Shown here: positions 15,087-24,030 of the stretch, piece after piece | Position numbering within the stretch: the stretch's first letter is position 1 | How the letters are laid out: each line of letters starts with the position of its first letter | DNA from: Bacteroidaceae bacterium | GTDB taxonomy: Bacteria; Bacteroidota; Bacteroidia; Bacteroidales; Bacteroidaceae | NCBI GenBank assembly: GCA_017448965.1 | Contig: JAFSKK010000012.1 | Location: forward strand, 1-41,556 | Length of the DNA stretch: 41,556 bases | Direction: 5' to 3' | Made by a program: the position numbers and the translations under genes | The notes under the pieces: model-generated | The model's database searches: none | The model's input: the letters and a program-made list of their open reading frames with translations, nothing else | Told to the model about the DNA's origin: nothing

Positions 15087-16202
15087 ATGAAACTACTAAC
15101 CACCCTCATGCTCAGCACTGTGCTGATGGCACAGACAGCCATCGCACAAACGAAGCAAGATGTCCTCGGACAAATTGAGAAAGTGAACGACTACTGGCAA
15201 AGCCACAACTCGGCCAAGTGCCGTGGTTTTTGGGACAATGCTGCCTACTTCACAGGCAATCAGGAAGTATATAATCTGACGGGCAAGCAGCAATATCTTG
15301 ACTATGCTATCACCTGGGCAGAATACAATCAATGGAAAGGTGCTACGCAGAAAGACAAGAGCCAATGGCAATACAAGACTTACGGTGAAGGCATGAACCA
15401 CGTGTTGTTCGCTGACTGGCAAATCTGTTTTCAGGTCTACATCGACCTTTACAAGCAGGAACATCGAGCTGAACGAATCGAACGTGCCCTCGAAGTGATG
15501 TGCTATCAAGCCTCGACTCCTGAGACTGACTATTGGTGGTGGGCAGATGCACTCTATATGGGTCTACCCATCTTCACAAAACTCTACACAGTCACCCACG
15601 ACCAGAAACTGCTTGACAAGCAGTATGAGTGCTTCAAGTGGACAGACGAGATGCTCTTCGACAAAGAGGCACAACTTTACTACCGCGACGGAAAATATGT
15701 CTATCCGAAAGTGAAAACTGCCTGCAATGACGGCAAATCCTTCTGGGCACGAGGTGCTGGTTGGGTGTTGGCTGGTTTGGCCAAGGTATTGCAAGACCTT
15801 CCCAAAGACAGCAAGTACCGTCCCCTCTACCTCGACCGTTTCAAACAACTGGCCGCAGGTGTGGCTCGCTGCCAGCAACCAGAAGGCTACTGGACTCGTT
15901 CCATGCTCTGTCCCGACGATGCACCTGGCTATGAGACATCTGGCACAGCCTTCTTCACGTATGGCATCCTCTGGGGAGTGAACAACGGCATCCTGCCAGC
16001 CAAGCAATATCAGTCTACCATCGACAAGGCTTGGAAGTACTTGTCTGAAACAGCCCTTCAACCCGACGGCAGCATCGGTTATGTCCAGCCAATCGGCGAA
16101 AAGCCAGACCCCACACGCACGGTGAATGCCCAGTCGCAAGCCCCATTCGGCACTGGTGCCTGGCTCCTTGCTGCATGCGAATATTATAAATATGTGAAGT
16201 AA
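15087..16202 (+). CDS. Glycoside hydrolase GH105/GH88, unsaturated rhamnogalacturonyl hydrolase type
   Basis: Likely removes the unsaturated uronic sugar left by pectin lyases, working in the periplasm. A signal peptide (about 1-20, ending TAIAQ) leads a 371-residue alpha/alpha-barrel. Family signatures are WWWADALYMGLP, with Asp154 in the place of the general acid, SFWARGAGWVLAGL and ETSGTAFFTYGI. It is not in an obvious polysaccharide utilisation locus here: no SusC/SusD or regulator sits beside it, and its neighbours are cca and lpxK. Exact substrate (rhamnogalacturonan or another uronide) cannot be told from sequence alone. The stop codon directly touches the GTG of lpxK. Confidence 0.88.
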   Translation: MKLLTTLMLSTVLMAQTAIAQTKQDVLGQIEKVNDYWQSHNSAKCRGFWDNAAYFTGNQEVYNLTGKQQYLDYAITWAEYNQWKGATQKDKSQWQYKTYGEGMNHVLFADWQICFQVYIDLYKQEHRAERIERALEVMCYQASTPETDYWWWADALYMGLPIFTKLYTVTHDQKLLDKQYECFKWTDEMLFDKEAQLYYRDGKYVYPKVKTACNDGKSFWARGAGWVLAGLAKVLQDLPKDSKYRPLYLDRFKQLAAGVARCQQPEGYWTRSMLCPDDAPGYETSGTAFFTYGILWGVNNGILPAKQYQSTIDKAWKYLSETALQPDGSIGYVQPIGEKPDPTRTVNAQSQAPFGTGAWLLAACEYYKYVK

Positions 16203-17246
16203 GTGGAAGGCGACCATATCAAAATCAACTACTGGCTCATGCCGCTCTCATGGCTCTACGGGCTTGGGGTAAGCATCAGAAACCTGATGTTTGATTTTGG
16301 TATTCTAAAATCCAAGAAATTTGACATCCCTGTCATTAACGTTGGCAACATCACTGTGGGTGGAACAGGCAAGACTCCCCACACAGAATACCTCATCAGG
16401 TTATTGTCCGAGAAATATCAGGTGGCAGTGCTCAGTCGGGGATATAAGAGAGAGTCCGAAGGTTATGTGTTAGCCACGGCCAAGACGCCCATGAAGGAAA
16501 TCGGAGACGAGCCGTATCAGATGAAACACAAGTTCCCCAAGATACACATGGCGGTGGACAAAAACCGCTGTCACGGCATCGAACAACTGATGAAAAGCGA
16601 CTTGCAGCCACCTACCGATGTCATTCTCCTCGACGATGCCTATCAGCACCGATATGTGCAGGCAGGTATCAATATCCTGCTGATGGATTACCACCGCCTC
16701 ATCTACTTCGACAAATTATTACCAGCTGGACGACTTCGTGAACCCATCTCTGGCCGTATGCGTGCCGATATTGTGATCATCACGAAATGCCCACGCTACA
16801 TCACCCCGATGGATTGTCGCGGTATCGTGCAATCGCTGAACCTGGAGAGGTGGCAGAAGGTTTTCTTCACCACATACAAATATCCAAACAAACTGGAAGA
16901 TCTGGGCGAAAACCCTCTGCTCGTCACAGGCATCGCTTCGCCCGAACAAATAGAGTACGACCTCCGAAAACTGATCCCGACATTCGAGATGATGAGTTTC
17001 CCCGACCACCACAACTTCACGGAGCAAGACATCGAGAACATCAGAAAGAAAGCGGCTGGCCGCACTATCATCACCACCGAAAAGGATGCCACACGCCTGC
17101 ATGGCCTCAAAAGCGTGAAGGTCATACCCATCGAAGTGGAGTTTCTCGACAACAAGGCTAAGGAGTTCGACCAAGTCATAGAAAGTTATGTGCTGACGCA
17201 CTCACGCAACAGCATTCTCAACAAACTCAAAAGGAAGAAAAAATAA
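16203..17246 (+). CDS. lpxK: Tetraacyldisaccharide 4'-kinase (lipid A synthesis)
   Basis: Phosphorylates the 4' position of the lipid A disaccharide at the inner membrane. The Walker A motif is VGNITVGGTGKTPH (GGTGKT at 53-58). AVLSRGYKR, ILLDDAYQHR and the FPDHHNFTEQDI segment are typical. A hydrophobic N-terminal segment (about 11-30) should anchor it. The start is a GTG touching the previous stop; an ATG at residue 13 is possible, but KINYWLMPLSWLYG upstream of and across it fits the family N-terminus, so I keep the GTG. thiL begins immediately after the TAA with no gap. Confidence 0.95.
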   Translation: MEGDHIKINYWLMPLSWLYGLGVSIRNLMFDFGILKSKKFDIPVINVGNITVGGTGKTPHTEYLIRLLSEKYQVAVLSRGYKRESEGYVLATAKTPMKEIGDEPYQMKHKFPKIHMAVDKNRCHGIEQLMKSDLQPPTDVILLDDAYQHRYVQAGINILLMDYHRLIYFDKLLPAGRLREPISGRMRADIVIITKCPRYITPMDCRGIVQSLNLERWQKVFFTTYKYPNKLEDLGENPLLVTGIASPEQIEYDLRKLIPTFEMMSFPDHHNFTEQDIENIRKKAAGRTIITTEKDATRLHGLKSVKVIPIEVEFLDNKAKEFDQVIESYVLTHSRNSILNKLKRKKK

Positions 17247-18305
17247 ATGGCAACAGAAATAGCGACACTGGGAGAGTTTGGCCTCATCAAACATCTCACC
17301 GAAAACATCGAAACAAAAAATACGGAAACCACATACGGGGTTGGCGACGATTGTGCTGTGCTAAACTATAGCAACGACAAAGACATCCTCGTCACCACCG
17401 ACCTGCTGATGGAAGGCGTACACTTCGACCTCACTTACATGCCCATGAAACATTTGGGCTACAAGTCGGCAATGGTCAATCTCTCCGACATCTATGCCAT
17501 GGGCGGCATGCCTAAGCAACTCACCGTCAGTCTCGCTGTGAGCAAGCGGTTTAGCGTGGAGGACTTGGAAGACTTCTATGCAGGATTGCTGTTAGCCTGC
17601 GAAGAGCATCAAGTGGACATCGTGGGTGGCGACACCACTTCATCACGCACAGGACTCGCCATCTCCATCACCGCCATCGGCGAAGCAGAGAAAGGTACAG
17701 CCATCTACCGCAATGGTGCCAAGGAGACCGACCTCATCTGCGTGAGCGGTGACCTTGGAGCCGCATACATGGGTTTCCAACTGCTGGAACGTGAGAAGGA
17801 AGTTTATTACAAACAGATTGAGACCGCCAAGACCGATACCGAACGCATGGCCATCTCTCAGCCCGATTTTAGCGGACGTGAGTACCTGCTCGAACGACAG
17901 ATGAAGCCTGAAGCAAGGCGCGACATCATCCTCCGACTGCGCGAGGCAGGCATCCAACCCACCGCCATGATGGACATTAGCGACGGACTCTCATCCGAAC
18001 TCATCCACATCTGCACCCAAAGTCACTGCGGATGCCGCATCTACGAAGAGCGCATTCCCATCGACTACCAGACAGCCGTTATGGCCGAGGAACTGAACAT
18101 GAACCTCACCACTGCGGCTCTCAATGGAGGTGAAGACTACGAACTGCTGTTCACCGTCCCAATTGCCGACCATGAGAAGATGGAACAGATGAAAGACGTA
18201 AAGATTATCGGCCACATTACCAAAGAGAGCCTTGGTTGCGCCCTCATTACAAGAGACGGTGCCGAGTTCGAACTGAAAGCGCAAGGCTTTAATCCATTGA
18301 AATAA
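17247..18305 (+). CDS. thiL: Thiamine-monophosphate kinase
   Basis: Converts thiamine phosphate to thiamine diphosphate with ATP. The 352-residue protein shows the PurM/ThiL fold signatures: GVGDDCAVL near the N-terminus, TTDLLMEGVHF, VNLSDIYAMGGMP, DIVGGDTTSS, MMDISDGLSSEL and LNGGEDYELLF. The acidic Mg/ATP-binding residues in these motifs are present. The ATG follows the lpxK stop directly, so translation is probably coupled. nagB lies 42 bases downstream without a visible terminator or -7 box between them. Confidence 0.95.
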   Translation: MATEIATLGEFGLIKHLTENIETKNTETTYGVGDDCAVLNYSNDKDILVTTDLLMEGVHFDLTYMPMKHLGYKSAMVNLSDIYAMGGMPKQLTVSLAVSKRFSVEDLEDFYAGLLLACEEHQVDIVGGDTTSSRTGLAISITAIGEAEKGTAIYRNGAKETDLICVSGDLGAAYMGFQLLEREKEVYYKQIETAKTDTERMAISQPDFSGREYLLERQMKPEARRDIILRLREAGIQPTAMMDISDGLSSELIHICTQSHCGCRIYEERIPIDYQTAVMAEELNMNLTTAALNGGEDYELLFTVPIADHEKMEQMKDVKIIGHITKESLGCALITRDGAEFELKAQGFNPLK

Positions 18306-18347
18306 CATACCCAAAGACTTATTCAAAACTATAAAACAAAAAGCATT

Positions 18348-19139
18348 ATGAGAGTAATTATTGAACCCGATTACGAAGCCCTCTCTAAATGGGCTGCTAA
18401 CTACGTAGCAAACCGCATCATTCAGGCCAATCCGACCCCAGAAAAGCCATTCGTGCTAGGATGTCCCACTGGTTCATCGCCACTTGGCCTCTACCGCAAC
18501 CTGATTGACATGTGCAGTGCTGGCAAGATTTCGTTCCAGAATGTCATCACCTTCAACATGGACGAGTATGTGAAACTGCCAGAAGACCACCCAGAGAGCT
18601 ACCACTCTTTCATGTGGAACAACTTCTTCAACCACATCGATATCAAGCCAGAGAACGTGCACATCCTCAATGGTAACGCACCTGACCTCGTGGCTGAATG
18701 CAACCACTATGAAGAGCTCATTGCCCAGGCAGGTGGTGTTGACCTCTTCATGGGCGGTATCGGTCCTGACGGCCACCTTGCCTTCAACGAGCCAGGTTCT
18801 TCTCTGTCTTCTCGCACCCGCATCAAGACCCTCACCACCGACACTATCCACGCTAACAGCCGTTTCTTCGACAACGACCTCAGCCTCGTTCCCAAGCAGG
18901 CACTGACAGTCGGCATCGGCACCGTGATGGATGCGAAGGAAGTGCTCCTCGTGTGCAGCGGTCATAACAAGGCACGTGCATTGAAGCATTGCATCGACGG
19001 TGATATCAGCCACAAGTGGACTTCATCTATGCTCCAGATGCACCCACATGCCATCGTGGTATGCGACGAAGCTGCTTGCGACGAGTTGACCGTAGGTACT
19101 TACAAATACTACCTCGACAAGGAGAGAGGCAATCTGTAA
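18348..19139 (+). CDS. nagB: Glucosamine-6-phosphate deaminase
   Basis: Turns glucosamine 6-phosphate into fructose 6-phosphate and ammonia, feeding amino sugars into glycolysis. The 263 residues match the short, single-domain form. Signatures are LGCPTGSSPLGLY, FNMDEYVKLPEDHPESY with the proton-shuttling Asp, GGIGPDGHLAFNEPGSSL, and the late SSMLQMHPH segment. It starts after an A-rich leader (ACAAAAAGCATT) and ends at a strong terminator. No nagA or transporter gene is adjacent. Confidence 0.97.
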   Translation: MRVIIEPDYEALSKWAANYVANRIIQANPTPEKPFVLGCPTGSSPLGLYRNLIDMCSAGKISFQNVITFNMDEYVKLPEDHPESYHSFMWNNFFNHIDIKPENVHILNGNAPDLVAECNHYEELIAQAGGVDLFMGGIGPDGHLAFNEPGSSLSSRTRIKTLTTDTIHANSRFFDNDLSLVPKQALTVGIGTVMDAKEVLLVCSGHNKARALKHCIDGDISHKWTSSMLQMHPHAIVVCDEAACDELTVGTYKYYLDKERGNL

Positions 19140-19157
19140 ACAAGCATTGTTATACAA

Positions 19158-19196
19158 AGAAGGGGTTGCGTTGATCGCAACCCCTTCTCTTTTTAT
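19158..19196 (+). terminator. Terminator between nagB and gmk
   Basis: GAAGGGGTTGCG (19159-19170), loop TTGAT, CGCAACCCCTTC (19176-19187), then TCTTTTTA. It ends the nagB transcript; the facing minus-strand gmk ends 13 bases beyond, so it may serve both, though the minus-strand T-run is short. Confidence 0.9.
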
Positions 19197-19208
19197 ACTT
19201 TCCTGAGT

Positions 19209-19787
19209 CTATTCTTCCAAAAACTCCTCCACTAAAGCACGAACTTCCACCTGAGCAATCTCCAGATTGTCGTTGATGACCACCTCATCGAAGTGTTCGG
19301 CTTGTGCAAGTTCATACTTGGCACGTTCAATGCGCTGCTCAATCACCTCGGGCGCATCAGTGGCACGATTCTCCAGACGACGGCGAAGTTCCTCGATGCC
19401 GGGTGGCTGGATGAAGATGCTGAGTGCACGCTTTCCATAGAGCTTCTTAATGTTCATCGCACCGTTCACATCCACATCAAACACGACATTCTCGCCATCA
19501 GCCAATTGCTTGTCCACCTGCGACTTCAGCGTTCCATAGTACTTATCGACATACACTTCTTCGTACTCGATGAACTCATCATTGGCAATCTTCTGACGGA
19601 ACTCGTCAGGAGTCAGGAAGAAATATTCCACACCATTCTTCTCTTCGCCACGTGGCGCACGTGACGTGGCAGAAATGGAGAAGTGGAGGTTCAGTTCCTC
19701 AGCACCTCCGTCAGCCATGATACTATTGATGATGGTTGACTTGCCCGACCCTGAGGGGGCGGCAAAAATAATCAGTTTTCCTTCCAT
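19209..19787 (-). CDS. gmk: Guanylate kinase
   Basis: Phosphorylates GMP to GDP. The 192 residues have the P-loop APSGSGKST near the N-terminus, the GMP-binding region SISATSRAPRGEEKNGVEYFF, and VVFDVDVNGAMNIKK. The lid segment with FIQPPGIEELRRRL is present. It starts two bases after the yicC stop, so the two are one operon, a pairing also seen in many other bacteria. Confidence 0.97.
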   Translation of the reverse strand: MEGKLIIFAAPSGSGKSTIINSIMADGGAEELNLHFSISATSRAPRGEEKNGVEYFFLTPDEFRQKIANDEFIEYEEVYVDKYYGTLKSQVDKQLADGENVVFDVDVNGAMNIKKLYGKRALSIFIQPPGIEELRRRLENRATDAPEVIEQRIERAKYELAQAEHFDEVVINDNLEIAQVEVRALVEEFLEE

Positions 19788-19789
19788 AC

Positions 19790-20665
19790 TTACATCACAT
19801 TGAGCACTTGCTCTTTTATTTGTTCGAGTTCATCCTTCATTTTCACCACGATGTTCTGCATCTCCGCCTGATTCGACTTCGAGCCTGTGGTGTTGATTTC
19901 GCGTCCCATCTCCTGAGCGATGAAACCCAGTTTCTTGCCCTGACCGTGACCGTCTTGCATAGTCTCAATGAAGTAGCGGAGATGGTTGGTGAGACGCTGT
20001 TTCTCCTCGCTGATGTCGAGTTTTTCTATATAATAGATCATCTCCTGTTCGAGACGGTTCTTATCGTAATCCACACCAATGTTCTGTTCCAAGGCATCGA
20101 GAATGCGCTGACGGATCTTCTCCGTGCGCTCCTTCTCGTATGGCTCGATGGAAGCCAACAGAGCGGCGATGTTATCAATCTTCTCCTGGAACTTCTTTGC
20201 TAATGCAAGACCCTCCTGCTTGCGGAAAGCCACCAGTTCGTCCACAGCTCCTTCCACAGCCTGACGAGCCACAGTCCATTCCTCGTCGGAGAGTTCCTCC
20301 ACCTCCGTATGCGTGAACACATCGGGCATGCGGAGCAAGGTGCTGTACCAGTCCTCGGGTTGTGGAAGATCCAATGCCTGTCGCATCTGCTCAATCTGCT
20401 GCTTGTATGAACGGATCAGTGTCATGTTGAGCGGTGTAGCCAACGAAGCCTCATCCTTCTCAACCCAAAGCACGAAATCCACTTTGCCACGCTCCAGTTT
20501 CTGCTGCATGATTTGGCGCATTTCCATCTCTTTCTCACGATAGATTGGAGCGATGCGCGAGGTGATGTCGAGCGCCTTGCTATTCAGCGACTTAACCTCT
20601 GCGTGAATCTTCTTTCCGTTGTACTCTACGACGCACTTGCCGTAACCAGTCATTGATTGTATCAT
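19790..20665 (-). CDS. yicC: YicC family protein (endoribonuclease)
   Basis: YicC-type proteins are reported as endoribonucleases acting in RNA turnover. The 291-residue protein has the family start MIQSMTGYGK, the EVKSLNSKALDI and RGKVDF segments, and the conserved C-terminal domain GKKLGFIAQEMGREINTTGSKSNQ. It is transcribed from one half of the divergent palindromic promoter at 20686-20729 and is followed by gmk. Gene symbol follows the E. coli homologue; the activity is inferred from the family. Confidence 0.93.
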   Translation of the reverse strand: MIQSMTGYGKCVVEYNGKKIHAEVKSLNSKALDITSRIAPIYREKEMEMRQIMQQKLERGKVDFVLWVEKDEASLATPLNMTLIRSYKQQIEQMRQALDLPQPEDWYSTLLRMPDVFTHTEVEELSDEEWTVARQAVEGAVDELVAFRKQEGLALAKKFQEKIDNIAALLASIEPYEKERTEKIRQRILDALEQNIGVDYDKNRLEQEMIYYIEKLDISEEKQRLTNHLRYFIETMQDGHGQGKKLGFIAQEMGREINTTGSKSNQAEMQNIVVKMKDELEQIKEQVLNVM

Positions 20666-20685
20666 GATATCGTTTGTTAATTTTC

Positions 20686-20729
20686 GTGCAAAGGTACGAA
20701 AAAACTAAAAAATTTCCGTACCTTTGCAC
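20686..20729. promoter_or_regulatory. Perfectly palindromic divergent promoter for yicC-gmk and tsaB
   Basis: GTGCAAAGGTACG (20686-20698) and CGTACCTTTGCAC (20717-20729) are perfect 13-base inverted arms around an 18-base A/T-only-like spacer. Each arm holds a -7 box TACCTTTG, one for each strand (20696 to 20689, minus; 20719-20726, plus). The -7 box of one promoter sits about where the -33 box of the other would be, so the two cannot easily be used at once. Confidence 0.8.
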
Positions 20730-20745
20730 ATCATTTTATCAATGT

Positions 20746-21477
20746 ATGTCAGTAATTTTACATATTGAGACGGCAACCGACCTGTGCAGCGTGGCAGTGA
20801 GTCAGGACAGCGCCATCATCTTCCAGACGGACAACCTGCCCAAGGAAGGGGATGAGCCGAAGAAAGAGAAGGGAACGAACCACGCTTCCATCCTCGGAAC
20901 AATGGTGGACGAAGCGCTTTCCTTCACCGACAATCACGCCATTCCGTTCGATGCGGTGGCTGTGAGTGCAGGACCTGGCAGTTACACAGGACTACGCATC
21001 GGTGTATCGATGGCGAAAGGGGTAGCATACGGACGAAACTTGAAACTCATCGGAGTTCCCACGTTGGAAGTACAATGTGTGCCCATTCTGTTGGTGCACG
21101 ACGACCTGCCTGAGGACGCGCTCCTCTGTCCGATGCTTGATGCCCGACGCATGGAGGTTTATACGGCCTTGTACACACGAGCTTTGAAAACCGTCCTGCC
21201 GATTCAGCCGATGGTCATCGACGAGCACGCTTTCGAGCAGCAGCTGAACGAGCATCCCGTCTATTTCTTCGGTAATGGTGCCGAGAAATGCAAGACAGTC
21301 ATTCAGCATCCCAACGCTCACTTCTTCGATGGCGTCCCTTTGCTGGCCAAGTACATGTCGCCACTGGCAGAGAAGAAGTTCCTGCACGAAGAATTTGAGG
21401 ACGTGGCATACTTCGAACCGAACTATCTGAAGGAATTCCAAGCCACACATGCGAAAAATCCGCTGACAGGAGAATAA
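20746..21477 (+). CDS. tsaB: tRNA threonylcarbamoyladenosine protein TsaB
   Basis: Partner of TsaD in making the t6A37 modification of ANN-decoding tRNAs. It belongs to the ASKHA fold; the N-terminal LHIETATDLCSVAV and AGPGSYTGLRIGVSMAKGVAYG are signatures, and the region ALLCPMLDARRMEVYTALY is also conserved. The frame is open upstream to 20674, but that start would lie before the transcription start of the palindromic promoter. The ATG at 20746 (MSVILHIET) gives the normal N-terminus and 243 residues. A DUF4290 gene follows 25 bases downstream. Confidence 0.93.
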   Translation: MSVILHIETATDLCSVAVSQDSAIIFQTDNLPKEGDEPKKEKGTNHASILGTMVDEALSFTDNHAIPFDAVAVSAGPGSYTGLRIGVSMAKGVAYGRNLKLIGVPTLEVQCVPILLVHDDLPEDALLCPMLDARRMEVYTALYTRALKTVLPIQPMVIDEHAFEQQLNEHPVYFFGNGAEKCKTVIQHPNAHFFDGVPLLAKYMSPLAEKKFLHEEFEDVAYFEPNYLKEFQATHAKNPLTGE

Positions 21478-21502
21478 GCCTTATAAGAAAACAACAGACA
21501 GA

Positions 21503-22099
21503 ATGGATTACAATACGAAGAGAGAGAAACTCATCATGCCCGAGTATGGGCGTGGCATTCAGCAGATGGTTCAGCACTGCAAGACCATCGCTGACCGCAA
21601 CGAACGTATGCGTTGTGCCAACACCATCATCGACGCTATGGCCAATATGGCCGAACAGACGGCAGATAAAGAGGACTTCCAGAAAAAACTCTGGAACCAC
21701 TTGGCTGCGATGGCACAATATGAACTGGATATTGACTACCCTGTAGAGATTGAGCGCATGGACGACGAGGAGGCACATCCCGACCAACTTCCCTACCCTC
21801 AGCACCGCATCAAGCAGCGCAACTACGGCACCATTGTGGAGCAGTTCACCGAGCATCTGGCCACGATGGAGGAAGGTCTGCAGCGCGATGACTTGGCTCT
21901 GCTGGTGGCCAACCACATGAAGCGTGACCTCTCCAATTGGAGCACAGACTCAATGAGCGACGAGAAAGTCGTGGAAGACATGACACGCTACACCGATGGA
22001 AAGGTGCGCCTTGACCTCAATCAACAGCATCTCATCAGCGACGGAGAATTACTCAGCACCCGCGTGTCGACCAGTGTGAAAAAGAAGAAGAAAAAATAG
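21503..22099 (+). CDS. DUF4290 domain-containing protein
   Basis: A 198-residue soluble protein of a Bacteroidetes-specific family with no known function. The conserved start is MDYNTKREKLIMPEYGRGIQQMVQH, shown here only as MDYNTKREKL then LIMPEYGR. A helical middle and a basic end of Lys repeats (VKKKKKK) follow. No signal peptide or membrane segment is seen. It lies between tsaB (25 bases upstream) and murA (21 bases downstream), and this run is likely one operon. That context hints at an essential or translation- or wall-linked role but proves none. Confidence 0.85.
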   Translation: MDYNTKREKLIMPEYGRGIQQMVQHCKTIADRNERMRCANTIIDAMANMAEQTADKEDFQKKLWNHLAAMAQYELDIDYPVEIERMDDEEAHPDQLPYPQHRIKQRNYGTIVEQFTEHLATMEEGLQRDDLALLVANHMKRDLSNWSTDSMSDEKVVEDMTRYTDGKVRLDLNQQHLISDGELLSTRVSTSVKKKKKK

Positions 22100-22120
22100 A
22101 GACGTCAAAAGAGTAAGCAC

Positions 22121-23428
22121 ATGGCATCATTCATCATAGAAGGCGGACACCAACTGCATGGAGAAATCACTCCTCAAGGTGCGAAGAACGAAGCACTGGA
22201 GGTCATTTCTGCCATCCTGTTGACCGCTGAACCTGTCATCATCCGCAATGTGCCCAACATTCTTGATGTAAACAACCTCATCAGTTTGCTCAGCAAGATG
22301 GGTGTGCGCATCACCGACTTGGGCGACCACGCATGGCAATTCCAAGCCAACCAACTCGACATGGAATATTTGGGAAGCCAAGAGTTCGTGCAACGCTGTT
22401 CCGCCCTACGCGGCAGTATCCTCGTACTCGGTCCATTGCTCGCCCGTTTCCATAAGGCATGCGTAGCAAAACCTGGTGGTGACCAGATTGGTCGCCGACG
22501 CCTCGACACACATTTTTTGGGCATTCAGGAGTTGGGGGCCAAATTCAACTTCAGCGTGGAACGCGGTGTATATGAGATTGACGCCAACGAACTGAAAGGT
22601 ACCTACATGCTGCTGGACGAAGCCAGTGTAACAGGTACCGCCAACATCATTATGACCGCTGTGCTGGCAAAAGGAACCACCACCATCTACAATGCGGCAT
22701 GCGAACCATATATCCAACAGTTGTGCGGCATGCTCAACCAGATGGGAGCCAAGATTTCTGGCATCAGTTCCAACCTCCTCACCATCGAGGGAGTCACCGA
22801 ACTGCATGGCACCGACCACACCATCCTGCCCGACATGATTGAGGTGGGTTCTTTCATCGGTATGGCCGCCATGACCGGCAGTGACATCACCATCAAGAAC
22901 GTCAGCTACGAAAACCTCGGCATCATTCCGCAAGCTTTCCGCCGTCTAGGCATCACCATTGAGCGTGTGGGTGACGACATCCACATCCCTGAACACCAGC
23001 ACTACGAAGTGATGTCCTTCATGGACGGCAGCACCATGGCGATAGCCGATGCACCTTGGCCTGGACTCACACCCGACCTGCTCAGTATCATGCTTGTTGT
23101 GGCTACACAGGCAAAGGGTTCGGTGCTCATTCACCAGAAGATGTTTGAAAGCCGCCTCTTCTTCGTTGATAAACTCATCGACATGGGTGCACAAATCATT
23201 CTCTGCGACCCCCACCGTGCTGTAGTTGTCGGACACGACAACCAGATGAAACTGCACGGTGCCAAAATGTCCAGTCCTGATATCCGTGCTGGCATTGCCC
23301 TGCTCATCGCTGCCCTCTCCGCCAACGGAGTCAGCATGATCAGCAACATTGAGCAGATTGACCGAGGCTACGAAGACATCGAAGGACGACTCACCGCATT
23401 AGGTGCTGCCATCAAGAGAATACAATAG
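22121..23428 (+). CDS. murA: UDP-N-acetylglucosamine 1-carboxyvinyltransferase, Asp-type active site
   Basis: First committed step of peptidoglycan synthesis, moving enolpyruvate from PEP to UDP-GlcNAc. The 435 residues show the expected TPQGAKNEAL (Lys22) and the loop PGGDQIGRRRLDTH. In E. coli the loop has Cys115, the target of fosfomycin; here the aligned residue is Asp121, so fosfomycin should not bind covalently. Asp at this site is known in mycobacteria and chlamydiae and is usual in Bacteroidetes. DEASVTGTANIIM and the late IRAGIALLIAAL segment are intact. Confidence 0.96.
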   Translation: MASFIIEGGHQLHGEITPQGAKNEALEVISAILLTAEPVIIRNVPNILDVNNLISLLSKMGVRITDLGDHAWQFQANQLDMEYLGSQEFVQRCSALRGSILVLGPLLARFHKACVAKPGGDQIGRRRLDTHFLGIQELGAKFNFSVERGVYEIDANELKGTYMLLDEASVTGTANIIMTAVLAKGTTTIYNAACEPYIQQLCGMLNQMGAKISGISSNLLTIEGVTELHGTDHTILPDMIEVGSFIGMAAMTGSDITIKNVSYENLGIIPQAFRRLGITIERVGDDIHIPEHQHYEVMSFMDGSTMAIADAPWPGLTPDLLSIMLVVATQAKGSVLIHQKMFESRLFFVDKLIDMGAQIILCDPHRAVVVGHDNQMKLHGAKMSSPDIRAGIALLIAALSANGVSMISNIEQIDRGYEDIEGRLTALGAAIKRIQ

Positions 23429-23434
23429 AAGACC

Positions 23435-23466
23435 CTCTCCCCAACCCTCCCCCGTAATGAGGAGGG
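23435..23466 (+). repeat. Short C-rich/G-rich inverted repeat between murA and rimM
   Basis: A CTCTCC / CCCTCC pyrimidine run (23435-23450) faces GGAGGG (23461-23466) over a 10-base loop. No T-run follows, so it is not a convincing terminator. The C-rich strand resembles dispersed intergenic elements of this group, but only one copy is in the window. Confidence 0.4.
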
Positions 23467-23491
23467 AGACAATGCGGGATGTGACACAACT

Positions 23492-24016
23492 ATGATACGA
23501 CCAGAAGACGTTTACCAAATTGGCAGGATGGGCAAGGCTCACGGACTGAAAGGCGAAATCAACTTTCAGTTCACTGACGACGTGTGGGACAGAACCGACA
23601 GCGACTATATCATTTGCGAAGTGGATGGCATTCTTGTTCCCTTCTTCATTGAGGAATACCGCTTCCGCAGCGACTCGACTGCCATCATGAAGCTGGAAGA
23701 CATTGACAGCATTGAAGCGGCTCAGATGTTGGTGAACTGCAACGTCTTCTTCGAGAAAAAATATCAAGAAGAACTGGGCGAGGACGAGGTATCACTCCAC
23801 TATTTCATCGGCTTCAAGATGGTGGATGGCGACAACGACCAAGAGATTGGCACCATCACCGACATTGACGACAACACAGACAACTGGCTCTTCATCGTGG
23901 AGCGTCCCGATGGCAGCGAGGTGATGATACCTGCCCATGAAGAGTTTATCACGGAAATCAAACAAGAAGAAAAACTCATGATAATGGACTTACCTATAGG
24001 ACTGCTTGAACTATAA
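23492..24016 (+). CDS. rimM: Ribosome maturation factor RimM
   Basis: Assists 16S rRNA processing and the assembly of the 30S head with S19. The 174 residues have the N-terminal barrel start YQIGRMGKAHGLKGEINFQF and a C-terminal PRC-barrel (about 98-170), including HYFIGFKMVD and EVMIPAHEEFITEI. It is last in the tsaB-DUF4290-murA-rimM run and is followed by a strong terminator. It is not beside trmD or rplS, as is common elsewhere. Confidence 0.95.
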   Translation: MIRPEDVYQIGRMGKAHGLKGEINFQFTDDVWDRTDSDYIICEVDGILVPFFIEEYRFRSDSTAIMKLEDIDSIEAAQMLVNCNVFFEKKYQEELGEDEVSLHYFIGFKMVDGDNDQEIGTITDIDDNTDNWLFIVERPDGSEVMIPAHEEFITEIKQEEKLMIMDLPIGLLEL

Positions 24017-24030
24017 GAAGAGTCGTAAAG

